Source: Erysipelotrichaceae bacterium UBA4808 (GTDB lineage: Bacteria > Bacillota_I > Bacilli_A > Erysipelotrichales > Erysipelotrichaceae). Taken from it: DNA of 5,729 bases. The stretch spans positions 1 through 5,729 of the forward strand of contig DHGC01000044.1 of the NCBI GenBank assembly GCA_002402585.1, read 5' to 3'. The notes beneath the pieces are model-generated. The model did no database searches, had not been told where the DNA came from, and was given only the letters and a program-made list of their open reading frames with translations. The translations under genes and the position numbers were made by a program. Shown piece after piece: positions 5,538 through 5,729 of this stretch. How positions within the stretch are numbered: position 1 is the stretch's first letter; each line of letters opens with the position of its first letter.

Positions 5538-5729
5538 CTACTTCAAATCCCTAAAGCTTATGACTTCGAATCCCGAATCATCAAGTACTTTCCTTACATC
5601 TTGATCCATCACAAGTTCATAATCCTTAAGCCTGTCTAAAGTTAAACTTGAATTACGTATCAATTCTTGATCTACAAAACCAGGATGCACTATGAATAAT
5701 ATTAAATGAGAAGTCAGATCAAGATAAGA
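5538..5729 (-). CDS. ChbG/YdjC-type carbohydrate deacetylase, C-terminal part
   Basis: The last 63 codons of a gene that begins outside the window. The reading SHLILFIVHPGFVDQELI, followed by RLKDYELVMDQDVRKVL and GFEVISFRDLK, matches the C-terminal end of the YdjC/ChbG family, where a HPGYVD motif carries a conserved His and Asp near the metal site and the protein ends ...ISFRDL. Members are metal-dependent deacetylases acting on acetylated sugars such as chitobiose-type disaccharides. The frame is open from base 5729 to TAG 5540-5538. The terminator at 5461-5495 follows. Nothing in the visible part looks degraded. The family assignment is good; the substrate cannot be told from this fragment. 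Confidence 0.8.
   Translation of the reverse strand, partial: SYLDLTSHLILFIVHPGFVDQELIRNSSLTLDRLKDYELVMDQDVRKVLDDSGFEVISFRDLK

Noticed and set aside
1..5729. CRISPR array, tRNA or rRNA gene
   Set aside because: I saw no regularly spaced repeats, no tRNA cloverleaf with T-loop GTTCGA-type motif, and no rRNA-like stretch on either strand.

Overview
The window looks like chromosomal DNA from a low-GC Gram-positive bacterium (Firmicutes/Bacillota). The evidence is an AT-rich composition, strong AGGAGG-type ribosome binding sites, an S-box-like leader RNA and the protein families present. An Erysipelotrichales-type host is possible, but I cannot prove it from the sequence.

Layout. Bases 1-662 (+ strand) hold a structured leader RNA resembling a diverged SAM-I (S-box) riboswitch. 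It precedes an unrecognised small gene that is broken by an in-frame TAA. A bidirectional terminator (661-686) separates this from a minus-strand module at 709-4607. In transcription order the module has four genes: a regulator that fuses a phosphoenolpyruvate-hydrolase-like TIM barrel to an AraC-type DNA-binding domain (3411-4607); a Tm-1-like ATP-binding/UPF0261 protein (2038-3261); a stand-alone TIM-barrel protein of the same family as the regulator's sensor half (1197-2027); and a small DUF1097 membrane protein (709-1182). Between the regulator and the three-gene operon lies a 149-bp spacer with two operator-like repeats 22 bp apart, one a perfect 14-bp palindrome. Bases 4610-5418 are a graveyard: an IS30-type transposase N-terminus is joined directly to a decayed peptidase S51 (PepE-like) gene carrying a stop and frameshifts. 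A strong bidirectional terminator follows (5461-5495). The window then ends inside the C-terminus of a ChbG/YdjC-type carbohydrate deacetylase on the minus strand.

How the parts may work together. The UPF0261 and TIM-barrel genes are the two halves that plants carry fused as one protein (tomato Tm-1), so the bacterial pair probably acts as one enzyme or complex. The regulator keeps every motif shared with the enzyme's barrel. It may therefore sense the same small molecule the enzyme acts on and switch the operon through the tandem operator. The DUF1097 membrane protein is a candidate transporter for that unknown compound. This small self-sensing metabolic module is the most interesting content of the window. 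Its substrate cannot be read from the sequence.
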